Below are positions 43,766-51,596 of a stretch of 64,000 nucleotides of DNA, piece after piece. The DNA comes from Marinilabiliales bacterium (GTDB taxonomy: Bacteria; Bacteroidota; Bacteroidia; Bacteroidales; SZUA-534). Where the stretch lies: the NCBI GenBank assembly GCA_003512955.1, contig DOTG01000044.1, positions 62,001-126,000 of the forward strand, in the 5' to 3' direction. The translations under genes and the position numbers were made by a program. Under the pieces are notes generated by a model that worked only from the letters and a program-made list of their open reading frames with translations, was not told the origin of the DNA and searched no databases. Position 1 is the stretch's first letter; every line of letters begins with the position of its first letter.

Positions 43766-44596
43766 TTATTTACTTAGTCTATAATACGGTATCTCGCTAT
43801 AAACTTCAAATCCAAGTTTTTCCGCTAATCTATACGAACCTATGTTTTCTAATCTACACGCCCACACAGGTTCATAATCTTGCTCAATGCAATAATCTAT
43901 CAATGCGGAACAGGTCAATTGAGCAAATCCTTTCCCACGAAATTCGGGGATTGTCTCAATACCTAATTCTAATTTGTCATCATAAACGAATGCAGAATAT
44001 GCGGTTGTTGCCAGTTTTTTATTGCAAAATAAACTGAACCCAACACCATTTTTAATAAAATCATCCGCAGAATCCCAAAAATAAGATGGTATTACGCTGC
44101 CTGTCATTTCTTCATATGTTTTTTTATCAGTCTGCACAATTTCACAATCCTGTGGTAAAATCATGCTCTTATTTACAATATATTTTTCCCGATTAAATTT
44201 AAAATTAATCCTTGTATTAAGCTCAATTATTCCGGTTTCCGTATTCTCTTTATTTTCTTCTGACTTTATCATACAGTTACAATAAAGTTCAGAAAGAACC
44301 TTATGCCAATCACCCGGATAAGCTTGCATCCATTCATGTCTGTCTCGCATCTTGTTTAAATTCAAAGAATAATCCAGAAATTTGTTATTAAAATTAGGAT
44401 TCTGTGAATCACCAAATAACAACGACATGCCGTATGGATGAACAACATAAAATGTTTTTGGATTTTCGATGTTATCAACGAATACTTTTCCCGATATTTT
44501 CTTTTCAATCACTGAACGAGCAAATAAATTGTTAATCTTGACTTGTTTTAAACGATCAACCAATCGGCCATAATTATTTTTGTCTAATAATTCCAT
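43766..44596 (-). CDS. GNAT-family N-acetyltransferase
   Basis: 276 residues from the ATG at 44596 (MELLDKNNYGRLVDRL); an in-frame TTG at 44614 is less likely. The C-terminal half is a GNAT fold with the acetyl-CoA loop in LGIETIPEFRGKGFAQLTCSALIDYC and the end ENIGSYRLAEKLGFEVYSEIPYY. The N-terminal half resembles that of the two-domain GNAT_acetyltr type (PYGMSLLFGDSQN, HEWMQAYPGDW). Substrate unknown. A single-gene cassette flanked by repeat E; the gene is markedly AT-rich. Confidence 0.85.
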   Translation of the reverse strand: MELLDKNNYGRLVDRLKQVKINNLFARSVIEKKISGKVFVDNIENPKTFYVVHPYGMSLLFGDSQNPNFNNKFLDYSLNLNKMRDRHEWMQAYPGDWHKVLSELYCNCMIKSEENKENTETGIIELNTRINFKFNREKYIVNKSMILPQDCEIVQTDKKTYEEMTGSVIPSYFWDSADDFIKNGVGFSLFCNKKLATTAYSAFVYDDKLELGIETIPEFRGKGFAQLTCSALIDYCIEQDYEPVWACRLENIGSYRLAEKLGFEVYSEIPYYRLSK

Positions 44597-44655
44597 TTTT
44601 CTCCTTATAATCAAATTTGTACTGGGTTTTCTTCATTATTTTACTTCCCGTAGTT

Positions 44656-44997
44656 TCACTTTTTTTTCTTCGATGCTTTCGCTCGTTTATTGAATTCCAA
44701 CGCCAGGTCAATCCAATAGTCAAATTCCTTTTTCGATCGCATGCCTGCATCCTCAATCAGGATGTACCCTTTCATGGGCCGATGGGTAAAATCCATGGTA
44801 CGGCATCCGTTTTTCTCCACTTCCGTTTCGTGACGGGCCGGATCGATGCGGCACATTAATTCATCTTTAATGATGCCCACACACATTTTGTTGTTAACCA
44901 TAAACACCAACCCTCCCATCATCTGCTTTTCTTCGATGTTAGGGAGTTCAAAAAGTCGTTCCCTGATTCGTATCGCCAGATTTTCGTTATAAGCCAT
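44656..44997 (-). CDS. TfoX/Sxy N-terminal domain protein
   Basis: 113 residues consisting only of the TfoX_N domain (IRERLFELPNIEEKQMMGGLVFMVNNKMCVGI, ELMCRIDP, MKGYILIE) with a lysine-rich tail. Free-standing members of this type are common and are not tied to competence. Part of the small-gene array. Confidence 0.88.
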   Translation of the reverse strand: MAYNENLAIRIRERLFELPNIEEKQMMGGLVFMVNNKMCVGIIKDELMCRIDPARHETEVEKNGCRTMDFTHRPMKGYILIEDAGMRSKKEFDYWIDLALEFNKRAKASKKKK

Positions 44998-45203
44998 CGT
45001 ATTAACCTTAAATTTGAACCCCTTACCGGTAAACCAGGTTGAAGAATTGATTCAATTCCAATCACACTGATACCCAAAGATAATAAAATGGATGCATTTT
45101 AAATGGGACAAACACATTAACTGTTTATGATGAGTGTTCCTTTGTTGCTGGCGAAGGATTGAAAGAAAATTCCTGGAATTGGCAGTTCGTTGTTTTTTCT
45201 TTG

Positions 45204-45764
45204 TCATTCGTTTCTCGGTTCATAATACAGAATTACCGCTCCAACATTAAAGGTTTTAGTCTTAACGAGTTTAAAAATAATCCTGTCGTTTATGTTTTCA
45301 AATAATGGCAAACCGTTTCCCGCAACAACCGGATGTATGCAAAGTTGGAATTCGTCAATCAAGTTAAGTTTCATTAGTTGTATAATTAAACTACGACTAC
45401 CAACAAAAATATCTTTACTCCCGCCATGGCGGGATTGCTTGAGTTCTAAAACAGTTTCTTTTAAATCACGATTTGCTATGGTTGCACTTTTCCATTCAAC
45501 ATTGTTCAGGGTATGGGAAAAAACAATCTTTGGAATATTGTCAATAGCTATGGCAAAGTCATTCATTGATTTTTCTTCTGAAGGATTTTCTAAAAATGTT
45601 CGCCAAAATTCCATAAGCTGATATGTAGTTCTGCCATATAAGATGGCGTCTCCTTGACCCAATAATTCCGTATAATGTTGATGTATTTCTTCATCAGGCA
45701 ACCCTGCCGTATGGTCGCAAAACCCATCAAGTGTCATATTGATTGCAGCAATTAGTTTTCTCAT
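45204..45764 (-). CDS. Dihydrofolate reductase-family (RibD_C) protein
   Basis: 186 residues. RKLIAAINMTLDGFCDHTAG, GDAILYGRTTYQLMEFW, KIVFSHTLNNVEWKSA, GGSKDIFVGSRSLIIQLMKLNLIDEFQLCIHPVVAGNGLPLFE (shown in parts) fit the RibD C-terminal/DHFR-like NADPH reductase fold. It probably reduces an unknown small substrate. It is followed at its stop codon by GGCAGTTCGTTGTTTTTTC (45180-45198), a short version of the 3' end found in other spacers. Confidence 0.88.
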   Translation of the reverse strand: MRKLIAAINMTLDGFCDHTAGLPDEEIHQHYTELLGQGDAILYGRTTYQLMEFWRTFLENPSEEKSMNDFAIAIDNIPKIVFSHTLNNVEWKSATIANRDLKETVLELKQSRHGGSKDIFVGSRSLIIQLMKLNLIDEFQLCIHPVVAGNGLPLFENINDRIIFKLVKTKTFNVGAVILYYEPRNE

Positions 45765-45819
45765 ACTATTTTTGTTTAATCAATTGTCAGTTTTCGTAAG
45801 ATTCTTTCTCCAATAATCA

Positions 45820-45957
45820 CAAACGGCTTAGGCTATATGCAATAAGGAATTGCGGGCTACTTTCCTGTCCGCCAGTACTAAAGTTGGAGCGGGGAAGAAA
45901 GCTTGAATTACCACCGAAACCCTTATTGCAAATTGCCTTTGTTAGCGGTTCGTTGTT
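45820..45957 (-). repeat. attC-like intercassette repeat G
   Basis: Strong imperfect palindrome: GGCTATATGCAATAAGG (45831-45847) pairs with CCTTATTGCAAATTGCC (45921-45937), 14 of 17 positions. On the minus strand it contains AAGGGTTTCGGTGG and GTAGCCCGCA, sharing the GGTTTC..GG ... CCCGCA arrangement of B and E, and starts CAACGAACCGCTAACAAAGGC right after the upstream gene's stop codon. Confidence 0.72.
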
Positions 45958-45966
45958 ATTTATGTT

Positions 45967-46218
45967 TCACTTCTTTGTCAATTTATAAACCTTACCTTCT
46001 TCATCATAAGTTGTCCATTCTCCAACAGGTTCTCCATTTATAAAATTACCCGAACGCTTAATCGTTCCGTCAATCCGAAACCACTCCCAATAACCTTCTG
46101 GTTTTCCGTCAATAATTTCCCCTTTAGACCAAATAGTTTTTCCGTTAGCGTGATATTTAATTGTAACACCATCAAATATTTCCGACTTTTTAGCCTTTAC
46201 TTTTTTTGGTGACGGCAT
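45967..46218 (-). CDS. MORN_2/YwqK-like repeat protein 1
   Basis: 83 residues with MORN-type beta-hairpin repeats (KYHANGKTIWSKGEIIDGKPEGYWEW, RIDGTIKRSGNFINGEPVGEWTTYDEEG) after a lysine-rich start. It follows a similar gene with a one-base gap, so the two form a pair. YwqK-like proteins are annotated as possible antitoxins, but the short repeats alone do not prove that. Confidence 0.75.
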   Translation of the reverse strand: MPSPKKVKAKKSEIFDGVTIKYHANGKTIWSKGEIIDGKPEGYWEWFRIDGTIKRSGNFINGEPVGEWTTYDEEGKVYKLTKK

Positions 46219-46219
46219 A

Positions 46220-46501
46220 TTATTTGCGTTTTACGACCACATCATTTTCAAAACTTTCCTGATATTCAATATTATTATTCCTGTCATATCTAACAAAGAC
46301 CCCATTTTTCTTTCCACCACTAAAATTTCCGATTTGCCAAAGTTGCCCTGTTTCCCGATAAAAACGCCATTCACCATCCATTAGGTTGTTCTCAAAAAGT
46401 CCTTCTGCTTTAATTTTCCCGTTTTTGAAAAAGTAAGTCAGTTTGTTTCCATTTAGTTCGTAGACTTTTTGTCCGCTTTTATAATTCTTTTTGTTTAACA
46501 T
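46220..46501 (-). CDS. MORN_2/YwqK-like repeat protein 2
   Basis: 93 residues with the same repeat type (LTYFFKNGKIKAEGLFENNLMDGEWRFY, ETGQLWQIGNFSGGKKNGVFVRYDRNN). It and the gene immediately downstream look like halves or duplicates of one MORN module. Both are preceded at 46527-46547 by the spacer tail AGCGGTTCTTTGTTATTTC. Confidence 0.75.
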   Translation of the reverse strand: MLNKKNYKSGQKVYELNGNKLTYFFKNGKIKAEGLFENNLMDGEWRFYRETGQLWQIGNFSGGKKNGVFVRYDRNNNIEYQESFENDVVVKRK

Positions 46502-46552
46502 ATCTTCATCTATTTATCTCTTTAATAGCGGTTCTTTGTTATTTCCCTATTA

Positions 46553-46984
46553 TCATTTGTCCATTAATGCCAGCAACTGTTTTATAATGATTTTCAATTC
46601 TTTTTCCTTTTTTTTCAATTCCTCAATACTTTTAAATGATGAAACTCGTCTACCGTCCTTATAGTCGCCTTCAAGAAGTCCAGTTGGGTCTGTTGCGTCT
46701 GCACCTCTCAAAAAAATAATTCGTAATGTGTCTTGTTTATAGAAGTTGAAATTAACAATAAATCTTTTGTATTCTTTGGAATCAAACGGTTTCATTTTAC
46801 CAGTAAAAAAAAATGTCGGCACATTCCAATAAATTCCTTCTCCAATATTTTTGTCTATACCCAAAATATAAGTTCGCAAGTATTGAGCAAGGTCAAGCAA
46901 AGGATGTTTTAAGCTATCCATATACTCATTAACCTTTTGAGGTTCGGAAATACCTAACGTTAAGTTGGTTTCTTTTTTTGCCAT
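46553..46984 (-). CDS. DUF1801 family protein
   Basis: 143 residues; NEYMDSLKHPLLDLAQYLRTYILGIDKNIGEGIYWNVPTFFFTG (in parts) and IIFLRGADATDPTGLLEGDYKDGRRVSSFKS match the DUF1801 (YdhG/YjbR-like) fold. Function unknown. It ends the operon ArsR-SRPBCC-membrane protein-DUF1801, three bases after the membrane protein stop. Confidence 0.82.
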   Translation of the reverse strand: MAKKETNLTLGISEPQKVNEYMDSLKHPLLDLAQYLRTYILGIDKNIGEGIYWNVPTFFFTGKMKPFDSKEYKRFIVNFNFYKQDTLRIIFLRGADATDPTGLLEGDYKDGRRVSSFKSIEELKKKEKELKIIIKQLLALMDK

Positions 46985-46987
46985 TGA

Positions 46988-47377
46988 CTATTTAGTTTTT
47001 AATAAAAATATTTTTCCACCAAGCCATGCAGCAGGCAATGTTAATACCACAAGTGAAATAGGATACCAATGTGGCGGAAGGTGCCACATCACAATCATTC
47101 CCACAATTGTTAAAACAAAACCGATTATTCCAAGAATAATGGCGTGCTTCATTGGTTTGCTGGGTGCAAGGCGTGCAGTCAGATAACAACCGAGCGTGTT
47201 GAAAATCGTTCTATACGCAACAATTATTGCAATTAACCAAACAGGATTTTCGTCAAATGGTTCTGTTTTCATAATGCCTGCTTTTTGCAAAATGCTGTCC
47301 GTTATCGTTGATAAAATTGCCAATGCTGCAAATCCTGCAATAACAGCCCCGATACTTTTCAATGTTTCCTTTTTCAT
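46988..47377 (-). CDS. Small four-helix membrane protein
   Basis: 129 residues, four predicted membrane helices (about 8-30, 46-66, 76-98, 104-124), with a conserved-looking loop between helices 2 and 3 (YRTIFNTLGCYLTARLAPSKPMKHAIILG). It overlaps the SRPBCC gene by 4 bases. I cannot assign a family firmly. It is translationally coupled to an ArsR/SRPBCC pair, a frequent arrangement in Bacteroidetes. Confidence 0.78.
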   Translation of the reverse strand: MKKETLKSIGAVIAGFAALAILSTITDSILQKAGIMKTEPFDENPVWLIAIIVAYRTIFNTLGCYLTARLAPSKPMKHAIILGIIGFVLTIVGMIVMWHLPPHWYPISLVVLTLPAAWLGGKIFLLKTK

Positions 47378-47877
47378 TTTTTTAGCGTTGATAATAATGT
47401 GTCAAGTTCATTTAAGGTCATTGTAAATCCTTCTTTGAAGCCCATTTGAATGTGCATTTCAATGTCGGCAAGTGTTTTGTGTTTTATCATTATATCTACT
47501 GTTGTTGTTCCGTTTTGTTCGCTGAAATTCAATTCCCATTGTGAAGTTGGAAGAGCTTCGTTAATGTTTTCGTCTTTGTCGGTAAATGACGACAACCAAC
47601 CCAAATCGGTTTTAGGGTCAATTAAAGTGAATTTCTGAACACCCCAATGCTCTTGTCCTTCGGGCCATACCATTGCGTAAAATCTACGTCCTCCAACTTT
47701 GAAGTCCATAATTTTTGTTTTGGATTGCAACGGTTTTGGGGCCCACCATTGGTCAAGAATTTCGGGATTTGTCCACGCTTCCCATACCAATTCACGGCCT
47801 GCGTTAAATTCACGTTTTATGTTTACCGTGTTGTTTTCTTTGTTGACTGTGAAGTCAAATAATAAATTCCTGTTCAT
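47374..47877 (-). CDS. SRPBCC (AHSA1/START-like) domain protein
   Basis: 167 residues; KREFNAGRELVWEAWTNPEILDQWWAPKPLQSKTKIMDFKVGGRRFYAMVWPEG (in parts) and a C-terminal helix MQMGFKEGFTMTLNELDTLL-type match the AHSA1-like SRPBCC family, which forms a deep hydrophobic pocket. The gene overlaps its ArsR-type neighbour by 4 bases; such pairs are common and the SRPBCC protein is usually the regulated partner. Confidence 0.9.
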   Translation of the reverse strand: MNRNLLFDFTVNKENNTVNIKREFNAGRELVWEAWTNPEILDQWWAPKPLQSKTKIMDFKVGGRRFYAMVWPEGQEHWGVQKFTLIDPKTDLGWLSSFTDKDENINEALPTSQWELNFSEQNGTTTVDIMIKHKTLADIEMHIQMGFKEGFTMTLNELDTLLSTLKK

Positions 47878-48200
47878 TTTTTCTTGTTTTTAATTGTTAA
47901 CAATACTTCGTCAAGTTGATTGAAACGTGCTTCCCAAATTTTCCTGAATTGGTTCAGCCATTTGTCAATTTCTTTCATTTTGTCAATTTCAAGTTGATAA
48001 TAGATTTCACGTCCTTGTTGTTTTTGCGTTACCAATTCGCACTCTGTCAAAATGCGTAAATGTTTGGAAACCGCTTGTCGTGTCGTGTTAAAGTGTTCGG
48101 CAATTGCGTTTGGTGTCATTGCTTGCAATGCGATAAGCGTGATAATCGCCCGTCTTGTCGGGTCAGCTATTGCCTGAAAAATATCTCGTCTGATTTCCAT
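47874..48200 (-). CDS. ArsR-family winged-helix regulator
   Basis: 108 residues from the ATG at 48200 (MEIRRDIFQAIADPTRRAII); the frame continues to 48233 but that extension overlaps the promoter. HTH: MTPNAIAEHFNTTRQAVSKHLRILTECELV, wing KQQGREIYYQLE. No clear CxC metal motif, so it belongs to the non-metal ArsR group paired with SRPBCC proteins. It heads a four-gene operon with 4-base overlaps. Confidence 0.92.
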   Translation of the reverse strand: MEIRRDIFQAIADPTRRAIITLIALQAMTPNAIAEHFNTTRQAVSKHLRILTECELVTQKQQGREIYYQLEIDKMKEIDKWLNQFRKIWEARFNQLDEVLLTIKNKKK

Positions 48201-48215
48201 TATGCAATTATTTGG

Positions 48216-48250
48216 TTGCAAATATATGTGCAACTTTTCGGTTTCGCAAA
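48216..48250 (-). promoter_or_regulatory. Promoter and dyad operator of the ArsR operon
   Basis: On the minus strand: TTTG (48247-48250), 20 bases, TATATTTG (48219-48226). A dyad TTGCA (48216-48220) / TGCAA (48229-48233) straddles the -7 element, a sensible ArsR operator. The predicted leader to the ATG at 48200 is short. Confidence 0.65.
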
Positions 48251-48324
48251 TTTTTTCTGATTTTTTTCAGGAAGTCAAAATTAAGGTCGGAATTGTCAGT
48301 CTGGTGGGGCATCCTACAACGACC

Positions 48325-49035
48325 GCTAACGTTACGTAACCGGGTAGGCAAGGGGAATTTCATCCCAAGCCTCTCACAGAACCGTATCCCGATGAAAAAA
48401 AAATCGGGACAGGCTGTGATAGCCTCCCGTCATACGGCTCTTCTAATTCTTACAACAAATATAAGCTCATACTCTTTCGAGTTGGCAAAATGTAGTCCGA
48501 AATTAGCTAACCCCTTCGCTCCGCTTCCATTACAGTTGCATCAGCACTACTACGGGTTAGTCTGCCTCCCGATTAATTATCGGGATTCTCAAGTTCCATA
48601 GCCGTGCCCGGATAAAGTTCTTGCCTTTTGTAAGACGCCTGCCGTATAGCCAATAGTCAGGTAACCGCTATACTAATAACCCCGTTTACTCCGTTTAGTC
48701 GTGAGATCGCCTGCGGCTAAGTTCATACTCCGTGGCTTTTGACAGGATGTGGCAACTTCTCGGCCTGTCCCGATTCATCGGGAACCCTTAACCTAAGCAC
48801 CTTTAGGTGGTTTATTCCCTTCGGTCATGAAATCGCTTACGCTTAGTTGATGCCCCCTCCTGAAAGACGACACCGATGGTTCACTCTCCTAATGAAGGAT
48901 TCCATCATCACGATTACAGCATGCAGAACCATGTTTTGCCGATGTTCTGCTTCTCGGCACACTATGAAACGTTGGGGATTTCATACCTCAAAACTTTCAA
49001 ACCGACACGAAAGGTACAAAAAAGATTCGACTTGT
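48325..49035 (-). mobile_element. Degenerate ORF-less group II intron-like element
   Basis: About 700 bp of noncoding DNA with group II intron features when read on the minus strand. It has a domain V-like half AGAGCCGTATGACGGGAGGC (48441-48422) and its other half ACGGTTCTGTGAGAGGCTTGGG (48386-48365, in parts). A domain VI-like stem with GATGAAATTCCCCTTGCC then follows, with the end CTACCCGGTTAC. Upstream parts include GGCCGAGAAGTTGCC and GGAGCGAAGGGGTTAG, typical of domain I. No reverse transcriptase ORF is present, and domain V is interrupted by a TCCCGAT/ATCGGGA palindrome (48387-48409), so it is probably a dead remnant. It sits at the boundary between the cassette array and the HTH/NTase operon. 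Confidence 0.65.
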
Positions 49036-49060
49036 CGAATCGCTGTGAACCCGCCATGCC

Positions 49061-50068
49061 TTATACCGCGCTGCTGCCTTTATTTATTTTATCCATTTTC
49101 TTTCCAATATTATCAATAGATTTCGAAATTGACGATATTAGCTCAGGGAGAAAATTTAAGTTACAAATTATAATCTCATCAAAATAGGAATGACCTTTTC
49201 CACGCTTCAAAGAATTCATTAATTGTTCTGTTTTATAAAATCTTAAGCTGGTATCTTCATTTTTAACCCCATCAATACTAGTAATCATCAATGATTGCAA
49301 ATCATTGTAATATTCAAATCTCTCCACCGTATCCTCTTCCGGGAAATCCTTAAATAGATTTTTACAATGTTTTTCAAAACTTGGATATAAATCAGTCCTA
49401 AAAATCAAAAATGGAACATCTCTAGAAATATTCTCCAGTGTCTCTGCACTTTTTACGGCCTCAATAGAAAAATCCTTATTAAGTATCTTTAAATCCGCAG
49501 TTGTTACAAGTATTGGGCAATATGCATAAGGTTGAACATCCTCAAGAGAATTTTCAAGACTATTGCCTATCATTCTTGCCAATACAACTGGCATTGCAAA
49601 AATCAACTGGCTCACTCCATGATGAATTCCAGTATCATGAACCTCTCCATTAGAAATATTTATTTCAACACCCTTATTGCTTATATCTTTAATTTTAAAA
49701 GATTTATCCCATGTATTATTAAGTCTGAATTCAGAAAATTCGTCAATGAAGTGAATAATTCGTCGTCCTCCGCTTTCAATTTCATCATCATGTAATAAAT
49801 TTGGTAAGAAAGCCCATTTTACATCCGGATTTCGGTATTTACACTCAATCAATAACTCTATTTCTAAATCGCATTTATTTGAATCATTAAATGGAGAAAA
49901 TCCCATTGCAGATAAATCAATAGAAAATTCTTTCTCTTCTTTATCGTCTAATCTTTGGTATGTAAAGTCAAAATCAACATAGTAATTCTCTTCTTTTAGA
50001 ATCCTTCCAACCTCATATTCCAAAGGTATGCTCGAAGACAATAGTCTATCTTTCCATTTATTGCTCAT
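49061..50068 (-). CDS. PD-(D/E)XK nuclease-like protein of unknown family
   Basis: 335 residues, no signal or membrane helix. Residues about 18-85 read as a restriction-endonuclease-like fold: LEYEVGRILKEENYYVDFDFTYQ, then an Asp in CDLEIELLIECKYRNPDVKW giving a D-x(7)-E-C-K motif, the common PD-(D/E)XK active-site form. The rest (CPILVTTADLKILN, VPFLIFRTDLYPSF) is unassigned. Its start overlaps the HsdM_N-like gene by 4 bases. The last five codons (GSSAV) and stop lie in sequence resembling the cassette spacer (GGCATGGCGGGTTCA on the minus strand just past the stop), so the native C-terminus may have been replaced. Confidence 0.7.
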   Translation of the reverse strand: MSNKWKDRLLSSSIPLEYEVGRILKEENYYVDFDFTYQRLDDKEEKEFSIDLSAMGFSPFNDSNKCDLEIELLIECKYRNPDVKWAFLPNLLHDDEIESGGRRIIHFIDEFSEFRLNNTWDKSFKIKDISNKGVEINISNGEVHDTGIHHGVSQLIFAMPVVLARMIGNSLENSLEDVQPYAYCPILVTTADLKILNKDFSIEAVKSAETLENISRDVPFLIFRTDLYPSFEKHCKNLFKDFPEEDTVERFEYYNDLQSLMITSIDGVKNEDTSLRFYKTEQLMNSLKRGKGHSYFDEIIICNLNFLPELISSISKSIDNIGKKMDKINKGSSAV

Positions 50069-50331
50069 TTAAAGTCCGCTTTTTTGATTACCTCGCTTTT
50101 CCCTCCAGATCGTTCTCTCGACACAAATTTGTAATCGCCATCAAATATCGATATGTACTTTTCATTTGAGGACTTAGAATTTTCAAGCTTCTCATTATCC
50201 ATTTCCTCTAGCCTACGAATGAAAAGAAGATATGAAATCTGTTCAATGGAATCCATAGGATTTGAAAGACCTCTAGACCAAAACTTATCCCAAAGCTTGT
50301 TTATATTACTTTTTAATTCAGTATTTAGCAT
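50065..50331 (-). CDS. Stand-alone HsdM N-terminal-domain-like protein
   Basis: 88 residues that match only the helical N-terminal domain of type I restriction methylase HsdM: NINKLWDKFWSRGLSNPMDSIEQISYLLFIRRLEEMD. No SAM-binding or NPPF/NPPY methylase motif follows; the protein ends after a basic tail (SRERSGGKSEVIKKADF). It could be a remnant of a decayed type I system or a functional small adaptor. Coupling by a 4-base overlap to the PD-(D/E)XK-like gene, and by a 19-base gap to the nucleotidyltransferase gene upstream, argues that it is still expressed in an operon. Confidence 0.75.
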   Translation of the reverse strand: MLNTELKSNINKLWDKFWSRGLSNPMDSIEQISYLLFIRRLEEMDNEKLENSKSSNEKYISIFDGDYKFVSRERSGGKSEVIKKADFK

Positions 50332-50350
50332 TTTATCGTGTTATAAATTT

Positions 50351-51049
50351 TTATTCACTTGCAATATTGGCAATGTTTTGAATTAACTCAATAATTATAT
50401 CCGTTCCTTCATCTCCCGAACCATAAGGCAAAGCACTTTCAATTCCTTCTGTGATGTTTGGGTTATCTAAAAGTTTCTGGCATTCGCTTTTTAAATATTC
50501 TTTTACACTTGGATTTGAGGCACTGATATGTTCTACTATGTCAGAGCAATTATCTAAAATGTAAATGATATCTTCAAAATCGTGACTTTGCCGTAAATCA
50601 TTTCCTCCCCGGGAATTGTGTGCTTCAAATTTTGCAGCCAAGTAATATTCGGCTGGAAATACAAAAATTTCAGTTCCATCATGAAGGGCTTTTTGTACTT
50701 TAGTTCCAATTCCTTCTTCGTACCATCGGTTACTAAACCCAAGAACATCGGAATCAGTTGGCATAACATCAACTTTAATGTCTTTGTAAATCCATCTACA
50801 AATAGGTGCACCAGTTGATGTGTCATTTTTAAATCCTCTGGCTCTCAGGTTTTCTTCCATTTTTGCAAATTGGAGTCTCGAACGAATTTCAATTACACAA
50901 TCCACATCAAGTGTTGGTCTGATTTCCGAAGCTGCCTGATTATCTGCGTAAAGTTCAGCAACCGCACCACCTACAAAAACCATTTCATCTTTTAGTTCCC
51001 CTAAACCATTAGCAACAGTTTGCAGCATTATAATATTTGTACTAGGCAT
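50351..51049 (-). CDS. AbiEii-like nucleotidyltransferase
   Basis: 232 residues. MVFVGGAVAELY and the acidic pair in RPTLDVDCVIEI form the GG/G[ST]...DxD signature of minimal nucleotidyltransferases of the AbiEii/AbiGii toxin group; IKVDVMPTD supplies a third acidic position, and PAEYYLAAKFEAHNSRGGNDLRQSHDFEDIIYIL (in parts) is the helical C-terminal region seen in these proteins. It overlaps the HTH gene upstream by 8 bases. It probably transfers nucleotides to RNA or protein as a toxin kept in check by its neighbour; this is by analogy. Confidence 0.82.
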   Translation of the reverse strand: MPSTNIIMLQTVANGLGELKDEMVFVGGAVAELYADNQAASEIRPTLDVDCVIEIRSRLQFAKMEENLRARGFKNDTSTGAPICRWIYKDIKVDVMPTDSDVLGFSNRWYEEGIGTKVQKALHDGTEIFVFPAEYYLAAKFEAHNSRGGNDLRQSHDFEDIIYILDNCSDIVEHISASNPSVKEYLKSECQKLLDNPNITEGIESALPYGSGDEGTDIIIELIQNIANIASE

Positions 51050-51575
51050 TTTTCAGGCGTTTATTTAATTCATCGATGGCAATTTGTATTTCCCTAACAC
51101 GCCCTACCCGAATGGTGTCAACAATGGTTAGTAGCTCGTAGAATAATTTGTCCTCTTGTACTATTTGGGGCAGGGTTTTATATAGTGGTTCAATGGCTTG
51201 ACCTCTATGAGTACCTTTAGCATTAGCCCAAACATAAACATCAGTATCAGATGAAATATGTTCTTTTATTGGTGAAGCAGAATGAGCAGTAGGAATTCCT
51301 TTAACAATAGCTCCCGGTTCAATCGGAAAAACATATTTTAACCCGTAAACAAGGAACTCAGTAAAAGAATTGATATTAACTTTTCTCTTTTTACTATCAA
51401 TAAGCTTTGCAATCTTACATCTGTTAAGTGCTTCAGAAACTTCAGAAGGGCTTATCCCAATAGCATTTGCAATATCAATATTACGCCACTTATTATCTCT
51501 TATTGAAATAATTTTCAATAGAACAACAATATCTTGTGGACGCATTCCATTATGCTTCTTCATAATTATCATCAT
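51042..51575 (-). CDS. Winged-helix regulator/antitoxin candidate paired with nucleotidyltransferase
   Basis: 177 residues from the ATG at 51575 (another ATG is at 51572). The promoter and operator palindrome end right before it, and the longer frame would need a TTG at 51599. MarR-like HTH: KWRNIDIANAIGISPSEVSEALNRCKIAKLI. The C-terminal part (VFPIEPGAIVKGIPTAHSASPIKEHI, EPLYKTLPQIVQEDKLFYELLTIVDTIRVGR) is unassigned. It is coupled to an AbiEii-like gene, so an antitoxin-repressor role is likely. The strong operator at its start codon suggests autoregulation. Confidence 0.78.
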   Translation of the reverse strand: MMIIMKKHNGMRPQDIVVLLKIISIRDNKWRNIDIANAIGISPSEVSEALNRCKIAKLIDSKKRKVNINSFTEFLVYGLKYVFPIEPGAIVKGIPTAHSASPIKEHISSDTDVYVWANAKGTHRGQAIEPLYKTLPQIVQEDKLFYELLTIVDTIRVGRVREIQIAIDELNKRLKNA

Positions 51576-51576
51576 T

Positions 51577-51595
51577 AATTCGCGATTCGCGAATT
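51577..51595 (-). promoter_or_regulatory. Perfect 19-bp operator palindrome
   Basis: AATTCGCGA (51577-51585), T, TCGCGAATT (51587-51595): perfect dyad with GC-rich core, directly upstream of the ATG at 51575 and covering the predicted transcription start. It stands out in AT-rich surroundings. Confidence 0.78.
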
Positions 51596-51596
51596 G

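Noticed and set aside
48212..49187. Plus-strand reading frames across 48.2-49.2 kb
   Set aside because: They are rich in Cys/His/Arg/Ser in the manner of translated structured RNA and lie over the group II intron-like remnant.
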